Position numbers and translations under genes: made by a program | Notes under the pieces: generated by a model | What the model was told of the DNA's origin: nothing | The model's database searches: none | Seen by the model: the letters and a program-made list of their open reading frames with translations, nothing else | Assembly: GCA_030039575.1 (NCBI GenBank) | Contig: JASHVH010000521.1 | Coordinates: 1-5,233, forward strand | Direction of reading: 5' to 3' | From: Acidimicrobiales bacterium | Lineage (GTDB): Bacteria; Actinomycetota; Acidimicrobiia; Acidimicrobiales; Palsa-688 | DNA length: 5,233 nt | Shown here: one piece after another, positions 1 to 5,233 of the stretch | Position numbering within the stretch: the first letter of the stretch is position 1 | Layout of the letters: each line of letters starts with the position of its first letter

Positions 1-663
1 CGGGGAGCGGATGATCTCGTCCTGCTCGGCCTGAACAGTGGCGACGATGTCGCGCATCCGGCCCGTATGGGCGCGTTCGAGGGCGGCCCTGAGCACGCCC
101 GGTCCGGACAGCCCGAGCACCTCCGCCGACCCATGCGCCGCGTCCGGCGCGAACAACTCGTCCTCCAGGTCGATGACCCGCCGGCCCTCGGTGAGGAAGT
201 GACGACGCCGGCGCAGCCCCATCGGGCGCGCCCCGGTGGCCCGGTAGAACGGCTCCGCCACCGGGGCCCTCCAGTCCACGACCAGGGGTTCGTGCTCGGC
301 GTCCGAAACCGCCAGCCGGCCGATGTGGAAGCTCTCGCCGGTGCCGCCTTGTGCTCCGTCTGGTCCGTGGCCCTTTTCGGTGCCTTCGCCGGTGCTCGGC
401 CCGACTTCTCCGCCCGGGTCTTCATCGCCGCCGGCCCGGTCGATGCGCCCGAAGATCAGCGCCTCGCGGCCCAGTTGCAGCTGCTCGAGGCGGTTGAGGC
501 TGTTCCTGACGCGGATGTCGCGCTCGGTGTAGGACTGGAAAGTGCCGCCCCTTTCTTTGAAGGCCTCTCGCAACCGGGCCTGGGTCTCGGCCCGCACCAC
601 CTCGAGGCGTTCGTACGCCCGGTCGAGGTAGTCCTGCTCAGCAGGCACGTCAGGGTGCGCCAT
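1..663 (-). CDS. helD: HelD-like RNA polymerase-recycling helicase/ATPase, N-terminal part (3' end outside window)
   Basis: The visible part is the first 221 residues of a HelD-type superfamily 1 (UvrD/Rep-like) ATPase. Proteins of this family bind RNA polymerase and free stalled or drug-bound complexes from DNA. The call rests on family-typical segments in order: EQDYLDRAYERLE at residues 9-21, ERD at 47-49, LIFGRID at 69-75, FHIGRLAVSD at 112-121, VVDWRAPVAEPFYRAT at 128-143, PMGLRRRRH at 147-155, and GRMRDIVATVQAEQDEIIR at 201-219. In relatives the Walker A loop follows shortly after this last segment, so the ATPase motifs lie outside the window. The ATG at 663-661 is preceded in frame by a TGA seven codons upstream, which fixes the start; a weak AGAAGG lies ten bases before it. 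Residues 76-110 are a Gly/Glu/Asp-rich stretch where relatives usually have only a short turn. The gene is divergent from hemE. HelD versus the closely related HelR subgroup cannot be decided from this fragment. Confidence 0.85.
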   Translation of the reverse strand, partial: MAHPDVPAEQDYLDRAYERLEVVRAETQARLREAFKERGGTFQSYTERDIRVRNSLNRLEQLQLGREALIFGRIDRAGGDEDPGGEVGPSTGEGTEKGHGPDGAQGGTGESFHIGRLAVSDAEHEPLVVDWRAPVAEPFYRATGARPMGLRRRRHFLTEGRRVIDLEDELFAPDAAHGSAEVLGLSGPGVLRAALERAHTGRMRDIVATVQAEQDEIIRSP

Positions 664-738
664 AGCCCGAAAACCTTCTACTCACGCGGTCGCCGGGAGC
701 CGGCCGGAAGAAACCGCGGCCAGGGCCCCGCTTGCACT

Positions 739-815
739 GGAACTATCTAGGCTTGCGTAGCTTTTTTGGGGCCGGACGGAGCGAGCGGCCGCCGTCTCTC
801 CTCTCAAATAGTTCC
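739..815. repeat. Spaced 8-bp inverted repeat, GGAACTAT / ATAGTTCC
   Basis: GGAACTAT at 739-746 is matched by its exact reverse complement ATAGTTCC at 808-815, with partly matching flanking bases inside the pair. The arms are AT-richer than the surrounding sequence and lie in the shared helD/hemE regulatory region. They could be two operator half-sites or sites for a looping regulator. An 8-bp match over this distance could also arise by chance, so the functional reading is only an inference. Confidence 0.35.
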
Positions 816-835
816 CGTCGATCGTACAGCCGGCG

Positions 836-863
836 ACCAGGGCGCCCCGTAGCGCGCCCTGGT
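836..863. promoter_or_regulatory. Perfect 10-bp palindrome/hairpin upstream of hemE
   Basis: ACCAGGGCGC at 836-845 and GCGCCCTGGT at 854-863 are perfect reverse complements separated by an 8-base loop (cccgtagc). The stem ends 26 bases before the first candidate hemE start. No T-run follows on either strand, so it does not look like an intrinsic terminator. It could be an operator for a dimeric repressor of hemE or helD, or an RNA hairpin in the hemE leader. The symmetry is seen directly; the function is inferred. Confidence 0.5.
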
Positions 864-889
864 GCCACGGCAGTGCCCGTTGTCCGGTA

Positions 890-1972
890 GTGGCCGATGA
901 CCCGGTAGCTGACGACGGGGCCCCGGCGGTTACGGTGGGCGAAGTGGACACCAGCTCGCCCCCTTTCCTGGCCGCCTGCCGAGGCGAGCCTGTCCCCTAC
1001 ACACCGGTGTGGTTCATGCGCCAGGCCGGCCGCTCGCTGCCGGAGTACAGGGCGCAGCGCGGGCCGGGGAGCATCCTGGACGCGGTCCGTGACCCAGCGC
1101 TGGCCGCCGAACTGACATTGCAACCCCTCCGCCGCTACGAGGTCGACGCCGCCGTCCTTTTCTCTGACATCGTCGTGCCATTGACCGGGTTCGGTGTCGA
1201 TGTCGCCCCCGGGACCGGCCCGGTCGTCGAAAAGCCGTTCCGGGAGGAGGCGGACCTGGACCGGCTCCAGGTCACGCCGGTGCCGTTCGTAGTGGAGACG
1301 GTCCGGCTTTTGACCCGTGAACTGCGGGTACCTCTGATCGGGTTTGCCGGCGGGCCGTTCACACTGGCCAGTTACCTCGTCGAAGGTGGGCCGTCGCAGG
1401 GCTACGCGCTGACCAAGACGCTCATGTGGTCCGAACCCCGGCTGTGGGCGGCGTTGGTGGGACGCCTGGCCGAGATCGCCCTCTCGAGCCTGCGTGACCA
1501 GGTCAAGGCCGGAGTGGCGGCGGTACAGATTTTTGAGAGCTGGGGCGGGGCTCTTTCGCCGGCTGATTACCGGCGCCACGTGCTACCGGCCTTACGGGCC
1601 GTCCTCGACGGGCTGGCCCCCCTCGGCGTACCGAGGGTCGTGTTCGGCGTGGGGGCGGGTGAGCTCCTGAGCAGCTTCGCCGAAGCCGGCGCCGACGTGG
1701 TGGGGGTCGACTGGCGAGTGCCGCTCGACGTGGCCCGGGCTCGCGTCGGGCCGGGGGTCGCCCTGCAGGGCAACCTGGACCCGACCGCCTGCCTGGCCCC
1801 GTGGTCAGTGCTGGCGGGCGAGGCTCGGGGTGTGCTGGCGCGGGCAGCGCGGGCACGGGTGGGCGAGGGCGGCCACGTGTTCAACCTCGGCCACGGTGTT
1901 CTTCCCAACACCGACCCCGACCAGCTGGCCCGGTTGGCCGAGCTCGTCCACACCGAAACGGCCCAATCATGA
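890..1972 (+). CDS. hemE: Uroporphyrinogen decarboxylase
   Basis: HemE is a cytoplasmic, cofactor-free enzyme that removes the four acetate carboxyls of uroporphyrinogen III to give coproporphyrinogen III, the last step before the heme routes split. The family signature [16 protein letters not shown] is at residues 39-54, and R44 and R48 match the substrate-binding arginines. D93 in LFSDI matches the central catalytic Asp. Also present are [17 protein letters not shown] at 151-167 with the conserved Tyr Y162, FESWGG with S217, QGNLDP at 293-298 and FNLGHG with H335. At 360 residues the length is normal. The start is uncertain: GTG at 890, 935 and 944 are all in frame, no ATG is available, and none has a strong Shine-Dalgarno. 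Homologues often begin about 25-30 residues before the RQAGR motif, which favours 935 or 944; the longest form is given. The TGA stop lies inside the first copy of the 14-bp repeat leading into hemY. Confidence 0.96.
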   Translation: MADDPVADDGAPAVTVGEVDTSSPPFLAACRGEPVPYTPVWFMRQAGRSLPEYRAQRGPGSILDAVRDPALAAELTLQPLRRYEVDAAVLFSDIVVPLTGFGVDVAPGTGPVVEKPFREEADLDRLQVTPVPFVVETVRLLTRELRVPLIGFAGGPFTLASYLVEGGPSQGYALTKTLMWSEPRLWAALVGRLAEIALSSLRDQVKAGVAAVQIFESWGGALSPADYRRHVLPALRAVLDGLAPLGVPRVVFGVGAGELLSSFAEAGADVVGVDWRVPLDVARARVGPGVALQGNLDPTACLAPWSVLAGEARGVLARAARARVGEGGHVFNLGHGVLPNTDPDQLARLAELVHTETAQS

Positions 1973-2014
1973 GGTGTGGGTCATGAGGTGTGGGTCATGA
2001 GGTTCGGGTCATGA
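1969..2014 (+). other. Chain of three overlapping five-codon minicistrons linking hemE to hemY
   Basis: Each repeat carries ATG followed 15 bases later by TGA in the same frame, because the 14-bp period is one base short of five codons. This gives 1969-1986 (MRCGS), 1983-2000 (MRCGS) and 1997-2014 (MRFGS). Each stop overlaps the next start as ATGA, and the last one overlaps the hemY ATG at 2011. The hemE stop enters the chain through ATGA at 1969-1972. The open frames and overlaps are seen directly. Whether ribosomes translate or reinitiate through them is an inference; the peptides themselves need have no function. Confidence 0.4.
1999..2013 (+). promoter_or_regulatory. Ribosome binding site and start choice for hemY
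   Basis: GAGG at 1999-2002 lies eight bases before ATG 2011, a suitable spacing, and the frame then reads MRFAVVGGGIAG, a typical short lead into the FAD-binding motif. An upstream in-frame GTG at 1990 would add only seven repeat-encoded residues (MGHEVRV), so ATG 2011 is preferred. The same GAGG core also precedes the ATGs at 1983 and 1997 at the same spacing. Confidence 0.7.
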
Positions 2015-3444
2015 GGTTCGCCGTCGTGGGCGGGGGCATCGCCGGCCTGTCGGCGGCCTGGGAACTGACCGCGGCCACTGGTGGGCGGGCGGCGGTGACG
2101 GTGTACGAACCGGGCCACCTCGGCGGGAAACTGCTCACGTCGGATTTCCTGGGCCGGCCGGTAGACGAGGGCCCCGACGCCATGCTCACGAGAGTGCCCG
2201 AGGGCCTGGCGCTGTGCGCCGAGCTGGGGATGGACGACGAGCTCGAGGCGGTCCGGGCCAACAGGGCGTTGCTGTTCACGGGCGGGAAATTGCGGCCCTT
2301 ACCCGAAGGCCTCGTCCTCGGCGCCCCGGCCAAAGTGCTGCCGTTGGCCCGGTCCGGGATCCTCTCGGCCGGCGGGGTCGGGCGGGCGGCGCTCGATGTC
2401 GTGCTCCCTCGTTCGAAGCAGGCCCGTTCGGACCGGGCCAGTGACACCAGCGTGTACAGCCTCGTGGCCACGCGCCTCGGCCCCGAGGTGGCCGAGCGCC
2501 TGGTCGAACCCCTTCTCGGGAGCATCCATGCCGGTTCAACCAGACAGCTCAGCGCGGCCGCCACTGCCCCTCAGCTGCTGGCTGCGGCGCAGGCTAACAG
2601 GAGCCTCATTGCCGGCCTCCGTGCTACGACCCGCGCCCGCCCCCCTTCGGGGCCTGCAAGCCCTCTGTTCGTAGCCCCTCGGCGGGGCATGCAGGCTCTG
2701 GCCGACCGCCTCGTCGAGCGGCTGACCGACCTGGGTACCAGCTTTGCCCCGGTCATGGTGTCGTCCCTGCACCGGGACCAACGGTCGGTGGTCATAGAAC
2801 CGCACGGCGAGCACTTCGATGGAGCGGTTATGGCTCTCCCGGCACCAGTGGCCTTTTCCCTCCTGGGGCCGGTGCTGGAGCAGGGTGCTGCCCCACCGCT
2901 GGCCGCCATGAAGTTCGTCTCTGTGGCGGTGGTGACGCTCGGTTTCGAGACCGCAGCGGTGGACGGGCCGGTCAGCCAGGGGGACCTGAGCGGCGTCCTG
3001 GTGGCGCCGGGGAGCGGGTTGATGATGACGGCGTGCTCGTTGGGCTCCAACAAATGGCCCCACTGGGCCGGCCCGGGGACTGCCGTCCTGCGCGTCTCGG
3101 TCGGGAGGGCGGGCGAGCAGTCCTGGGCTGCGCTCGACGACGAGGACCTGGTGGAGCGGCTCTGCGGTGAACTGGAGACGGTGCTTGGGCGGCGCCCGGC
3201 TGGACTAACGGCGCCCTTGGCATGGCGGGTGAGCCGGTGGCCGGCGTCGATGGCTCAGTACGAGGTCGGTCACCTCGAGAAGGTCGCCTCCGCCAAAGCG
3301 GTGCTCGCCCGTGACGTTCCGATGGTCAGCTTGGCCGGGGCCAGCTACAGCGGGGTCGGAGTTCCCGCATGCATCGGCTCCGGCCGGCGCGGGGCCAAAG
3401 AATTGCTCGCCGCCGCGGAGGCGCTCGGGCTCCCGGCGTCATAG
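2011..3444 (+). CDS. hemY: FAD-dependent coproporphyrinogen/protoporphyrinogen oxidase
   Basis: HemY oxidises the porphyrinogen ring by removing six electrons with oxygen as acceptor. In actinobacteria and firmicutes the characterised enzymes (also called CgoX) act on coproporphyrinogen III, giving coproporphyrin III for the coproporphyrin-dependent heme route. The protein is 477 residues from ATG 2011, normal for the family. The N-terminal Rossmann motif VVGGGIAGLSAAWEL spans residues 5-19 (G7, G9, G12), with the ribose-binding acid E33 in VYEPGHLGGK. Further family segments are DEGPDAML at 52-59, LPEGLVLG at 97-104, EPLLGSIHAG at 166-175 and RRGMQAL at 224-230. The C-terminal FAD-binding stretch LAGASYSGVGVPACIGSG is at 441-458, followed by RRGAKEL. 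There is no obvious hydrophobic transmembrane segment. It lies directly after hemE and is probably cotranscribed. Its last 100 bases are overlapped by the convergent gene on the other strand. No hemQ/chdC or ferrochelatase gene follows it here. Confidence 0.95.
   Translation: MRFAVVGGGIAGLSAAWELTAATGGRAAVTVYEPGHLGGKLLTSDFLGRPVDEGPDAMLTRVPEGLALCAELGMDDELEAVRANRALLFTGGKLRPLPEGLVLGAPAKVLPLARSGILSAGGVGRAALDVVLPRSKQARSDRASDTSVYSLVATRLGPEVAERLVEPLLGSIHAGSTRQLSAAATAPQLLAAAQANRSLIAGLRATTRARPPSGPASPLFVAPRRGMQALADRLVERLTDLGTSFAPVMVSSLHRDQRSVVIEPHGEHFDGAVMALPAPVAFSLLGPVLEQGAAPPLAAMKFVSVAVVTLGFETAAVDGPVSQGDLSGVLVAPGSGLMMTACSLGSNKWPHWAGPGTAVLRVSVGRAGEQSWAALDDEDLVERLCGELETVLGRRPAGLTAPLAWRVSRWPASMAQYEVGHLEKVASAKAVLARDVPMVSLAGASYSGVGVPACIGSGRRGAKELLAAAEALGLPAS
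3345..3444. other. 100-bp tail-to-tail coding overlap of hemY and the QW-repeat gene
   Basis: The minus-strand frame finds its first stop (TAG at 3347-3345) well inside hemY, whose own stop is TAG at 3442-3444. hemY residues 444-477 and the last ~33 residues of the QW-repeat protein therefore share DNA on opposite strands. The hemY side includes part of its conserved FAD-binding end, so the constraint is on that strand and the antisense tail is probably a free extension. No terminator can be seen between the genes. Confidence 0.7.
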
Positions 3445-4493
3445 GGGCCCGCCAGGCCGGGCCTCGCCCCATCGGGTCGCCGGACGTCGTGCGGGCCACC
3501 GGCCGAGAAGGTCGCCGCGGCGGGAGACCGGCCGAAGAGGACATGGTCGGCGATCAGGACGGCGGCGGCGGAGTAAGTACTTTTCTGGCCGGCCGGGAAC
3601 CGCACGCAGTCCGGGTGCACGCAGCCGGTCCAGTAACCTCCATCGTCCGCCCGCAAGTGCCGTGTCCAGGCCAGCAGGTCGCCCGCCTCTGCCCGTAACC
3701 CGGCCGTGGCGGCGGCCATGGCGCACTCGGCGGTCTCGGCCGAAGTGACCCACGGCTTGTCCGCCACACAGCGAACCCCCAACTGCGGCACCACGAGTTC
3801 GGCCCAGCGTGACCGCATCCGTCGGGGAGCCTCGTCGCCCACGACGGCACGCGAGAGGACGGGGTAGTACCAGTCCATCGCCCACCGGCCCTTGTTAGCG
3901 AAGGCTGCGGGCCTCGTGGCCACCACTTCCGCCAGCCGGGCACCTGCGGCTCGCCACGTGCTGGCCTCCTCCTGGTGACCGAGGGTCTCCGCCACCTGCG
4001 CGGCGCACGACAAGGAGTGCTGGAGCGAGGAGCTGGCCGTCAGCAGGGCGAAACTCCCTGTCACGCCGTCGGGGTCAACCGACCAAGTGACCTCGCCGCC
4101 GGGGCGTTGGTAGCGCAGGCACCAGGAGACTGCCCTCTTGACCATGGACCACGTGGTCTCCAGAGGCTGAGCAACCTGGGCCAGCTGTGCGCACCACCAG
4201 GCGCCGGTGGCCACGTAGGCACAGGCATTGGGGTCCCGGCGGGGCTCAATGACCCCGCCTGGTACGTACGACGCGCACCAACTGCCATCGGGCAACTGCG
4301 TGGAGGCGAGCCACTCGAAGGCCCGCTCCACTTCCAGCCACCGGCCGCCGGCGGCGAGGGCCATCGCCGCTTCGACGTGGTTCCAGGGGTCGGCGTGGCC
4401 CCCGGCGTACCACGGGATCATCCCGTCGGGCAGCTGGACCGAGGCGATCCAGTCGGCGGTTTGGCCGATCTCGGCCTTGGTTAGGGCGGTCAT
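3345..4493 (-). CDS. QW-repeat (squalene cyclase/prenyltransferase-type) alpha/alpha-toroid protein, function unknown
   Basis: The 382-residue protein carries terpenoid-cyclase/prenyltransferase-type repeats. The best copy, RAFEWLASTQLPDGSW at residues 57-72, fits the QW motif consensus of squalene and oxidosqualene cyclases. Related copies are DWIASVQLPDGMIPW at 14-28, RAVSWCLRYQRPGGEVTW at 120-137 and a weaker LLAWTRHLRADDGGYW at 273-288. This predicts a single alpha6/alpha6 barrel. It is about half the size of squalene-hopene cyclase and has no DXDD acid motif, so it is unlikely to be that enzyme. No signal peptide or membrane segment is evident. The start ATG at 4493-4491 overlaps the methyltransferase stop by ATGA. 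The bases before it are C-rich with no Shine-Dalgarno, so translation probably depends on coupling. Residues from about 322 onward are a low-complexity Ala/Pro/Gly/Arg tail, partly antisense to the hemY 3' end. Such genes are often labelled 'prenyltransferase' by fold, but the substrate here is unknown. Confidence 0.8.
   Translation of the reverse strand: MTALTKAEIGQTADWIASVQLPDGMIPWYAGGHADPWNHVEAAMALAAGGRWLEVERAFEWLASTQLPDGSWCASYVPGGVIEPRRDPNACAYVATGAWWCAQLAQVAQPLETTWSMVKRAVSWCLRYQRPGGEVTWSVDPDGVTGSFALLTASSSLQHSLSCAAQVAETLGHQEEASTWRAAGARLAEVVATRPAAFANKGRWAMDWYYPVLSRAVVGDEAPRRMRSRWAELVVPQLGVRCVADKPWVTSAETAECAMAAATAGLRAEAGDLLAWTRHLRADDGGYWTGCVHPDCVRFPAGQKSTYSAAAVLIADHVLFGRSPAAATFSAGGPHDVRRPDGARPGLAGPYDAGSPSASAAASNSLAPRRPEPMHAGTPTPL
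4490..4493 (-). promoter_or_regulatory. ATGA stop/start overlap coupling methyltransferase to QW-repeat gene
   Basis: On the minus strand the four bases ATGA serve as the start of the QW-repeat gene (ATG, 4493-4491) and the stop of the methyltransferase (TGA, 4492-4490). There is no purine-rich ribosome site upstream; the preceding 25 bases are mostly C and G. This suggests termination-reinitiation coupling and a common mRNA. Confidence 0.75.
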
Positions 4494-5233
4494 GGTTGGG
4501 TGGGCCCGGGGGGGCCTGGCTTATGGGAGAGCTCAGGTTGGTCGTGACGCCCCTGGGGCTCGACGCGCTGGGCGTGCTCGAGAGCCCCGAGGGGCGGGCT
4601 GGGCTCGAGAGGGTGGAGGAGCTCGAGGGGCTCGAGGGGCTTGCGGGCATAGACCACGAGGCTCTTGCCCAGGACCGGGTTCAGGATGGCTTCGGGCCAC
4701 CGGGTCAAAGGTGTCTTGGCGGTGATGTCCCACACGAGGAGCCGGTGATAGGCCTTTACGACCGGGTTGGACTCGCTCTCCGGGCCAAGCGCGCACCGCA
4801 GCCACCAATAGGGGCTGTGAAGCGCGTGGGCGTGATGCCGGTTGTAGGGGGTAAGCCCCGCTCGGCGGAGGCGCCGGAGCAATTGGCTATAGCGGTAGAT
4901 GCGGACGTGCCCGCCAGGCACGTTGTGGTAGTCGGCCGACAACGCCCAGTTGACCGCTTCGGGGTACCAGCGGGGCACCGTTACGGCCATCACGCCGCCA
5001 GGGCGCAGCACTCGGGCCAGCTCAGCCAGCACGCCGGCGTCGTCGGGCACGTGTTCCAGTACCTCGGCCGCAATCACCCGGTCGAAGCAGCCATCGGGGA
5101 AAGGTAGCGAGGCGCCGTCGCCGGCCACGAGGTCCCCATGGCCGCCCGCTTCGGCCGTCTCTTTGTCCTCTTCCAGCAGCGCTTTCACCCAGGCGGCCGC
5201 ACCCGTCAGCACCTCTCGGTCAGAGTCGAGGGC
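4490..5233 (-). CDS. Class I SAM-dependent methyltransferase, C-terminal part (5' end outside window)
   Basis: The frame is open to the right edge, so the start lies outside; the internal GTG at 5212 is not a good start. The visible 247 residues begin ALDSDRE, which matches the end of strand beta-2, where an acidic residue binds the ribose of S-adenosylmethionine. The glycine-rich motif I (usually D/E-x-G-x-G-x-G) must therefore lie just beyond the window. GDGASLPFPDGCFDRVIAAEVLEHVPDD at visible residues 38-65 is the Methyltransf_11-type motif II/III region. ARVLRPGGVMAVTVP at 73-87 is the usual strand-4/5 segment. A segment with YHNVPGGHVRIYRYSQLLRRLRRAGL follows, a common cap in small-molecule or lipid methyltransferases. 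The fold ends near KSLVVYARKP (~190-199). About 48 residues of Pro/Leu/Glu-rich tail follow, encoded by a 9-bp repeat. It is coupled to the QW-repeat gene by ATGA. The substrate cannot be told from the sequence. Confidence 0.88.
   Translation of the reverse strand, partial: ALDSDREVLTGAAAWVKALLEEDKETAEAGGHGDLVAGDGASLPFPDGCFDRVIAAEVLEHVPDDAGVLAELARVLRPGGVMAVTVPRWYPEAVNWALSADYHNVPGGHVRIYRYSQLLRRLRRAGLTPYNRHHAHALHSPYWWLRCALGPESESNPVVKAYHRLLVWDITAKTPLTRWPEAILNPVLGKSLVVYARKPLEPLELLHPLEPSPPLGALEHAQRVEPQGRHDQPELSHKPGPPGPTQP
4550..4639 (-). repeat. Decayed 9-bp tandem repeat encoding a Pro-Leu-Glu tail
   Basis: CTCGAG occurs at 4577, 4604, 4622 and 4631 and the near copy CTCGAC at 4559. The intervals are 18, 27, 18 and 9 bases, all multiples of nine. 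Degenerate copies lie at intermediate nine-base positions (CCCGAG at 4586, GTGGAG at 4613). On the minus strand this is about ten three-codon units in the methyltransferase tail: PLE PLE LLH PLE PSP PLG ALE HAQ RVE PQG. It looks like an expanded and then mutated microsatellite-like element that stayed in frame. Confidence 0.7.

Larger units (their letters stand above)
664..889. other. Divergent intergenic region between helD and hemE
   Basis: This 226-bp gap should carry the promoters for both divergent genes. I found no hexamer pair with good -35/-10 match and spacing on either strand. TTGCAC at 732-737 and TAGATA (minus strand, 749-744) are isolated candidates without good partners. The region contains a GC-rich perfect hairpin (836-863), a spaced inverted repeat (739-746 and 808-815) and a run of six T at 762-767. 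That T-run has no stable stem before it, so it does not look like a terminator. In the hemE frame the last stop before the gene is TAG at 809-811. No small gene is supported here. Confidence 0.6.
1967..2022 (+). repeat. 14-bp tandem repeat, four copies, at the hemE-hemY junction
   Basis: The unit TCATGAGGTGTGGG occurs at 1967-1980 and 1981-1994 as identical copies. It is followed by the variant TCATGAGGTTCGGG at 1995-2008 and by TCATGAGGTTCGCC at 2009-2022, which runs into the hemY coding sequence. The first copy contains the hemE stop codon (aTGA at 1969-1972) and the last contains the hemY start (ATG at 2011). The likely origin is tandem duplication of an ancestral junction in which hemE and hemY overlapped by ATGA. 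Confidence 0.9.

Noticed and set aside
67..750. 227-codon open frame on the plus strand opposite helD
   Set aside because: The opposite strand carries the conserved HelD motifs, and the plus-strand protein shows no family features.
751..775. T-run with nearby GCTTGC words as a terminator or a rifamycin-associated element upstream of helD
   Set aside because: No stable GC stem precedes the T-run, and the two GCTTGC words (730-735, 751-756) are direct repeats without the palindromic partner expected of the rifamycin-associated element as I remember it.
743..1579. 278-codon open frame on the minus strand opposite hemE
   Set aside because: Its translation is Arg/Pro/Gly-rich with no recognisable motif, it lies antisense to a clearly real hemE, and long antisense frames are common in GC-rich DNA.
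1990..2010. GTG at 1990 as the hemY start
   Set aside because: The seven added residues are encoded by the tandem repeat, while ATG 2011 has a well-spaced GAGG and gives the usual short lead into the FAD-binding motif.
3975..4484. 169-codon plus-strand frame opposite the QW-repeat gene
   Set aside because: The minus strand carries repeated QLPDG/QW motifs; the plus-strand product has no coherent signature.
3345..4493. Calling the QW-repeat protein a squalene-hopene cyclase
   Set aside because: It is about half the length expected, has a single predicted barrel and lacks the DXDD catalytic motif.
4496..5107. 203-codon open frame on the plus strand opposite the methyltransferase
   Set aside because: It is a shadow of the methyltransferase frame, which has clear SAM-methyltransferase motifs.

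Overview
This is a GC-rich window of bacterial chromosome. Codon use, an actinobacterial-type HelD N-terminus and a HemE-HemY pair point to a high-GC actinobacterium. An uncultured or Acidimicrobiia-like lineage is possible, but that is only an inference. No RNA genes, CRISPR arrays, transposases or phage genes are visible.

Layout: (1) 1-663, minus strand: the first 221 residues of a HelD/UvrD-like RNA-polymerase-recycling ATPase; the rest lies beyond the left edge. (2) 664-889: a 226-bp divergent intergenic region. It holds a perfect 10-bp hairpin/palindrome just before hemE and a spaced 8-bp inverted repeat, but no convincing sigma-70-type promoter. (3) 890-1972, plus: hemE, uroporphyrinogen decarboxylase. 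(4) 1967-2022: a 14-bp tandem repeat, four copies, exactly at the hemE/hemY junction. (5) 2011-3444, plus: hemY, the FAD-dependent porphyrinogen oxidase. (6) 3345-4493, minus: a 382-residue alpha/alpha-toroid protein with squalene-cyclase/prenyltransferase-type QW repeats. It converges on hemY and overlaps its end by 100 bp. (7) 4490-5233, minus: the C-terminal 247 residues of a class I SAM-dependent methyltransferase, coupled to gene 6 by an ATGA overlap and cut by the right edge.

How the genes work together: HemE makes coproporphyrinogen III. In Gram-positive bacteria HemY oxidises this to coproporphyrin III, so the two form a consecutive segment of the coproporphyrin-dependent heme pathway. 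The methyltransferase and the QW-repeat protein form a separate, tightly coupled operon of unknown product.

The most unusual feature is the hemE-hemY junction. Each 14-bp repeat carries a GAGG Shine-Dalgarno-like core and an ATGA stop/start overlap. The repeats therefore encode a chain of three five-codon minicistrons linking the hemE stop to the hemY start. A second curiosity is a decayed 9-bp repeat (Pro-Leu-Glu period) that encodes the C-terminal tail of the methyltransferase.
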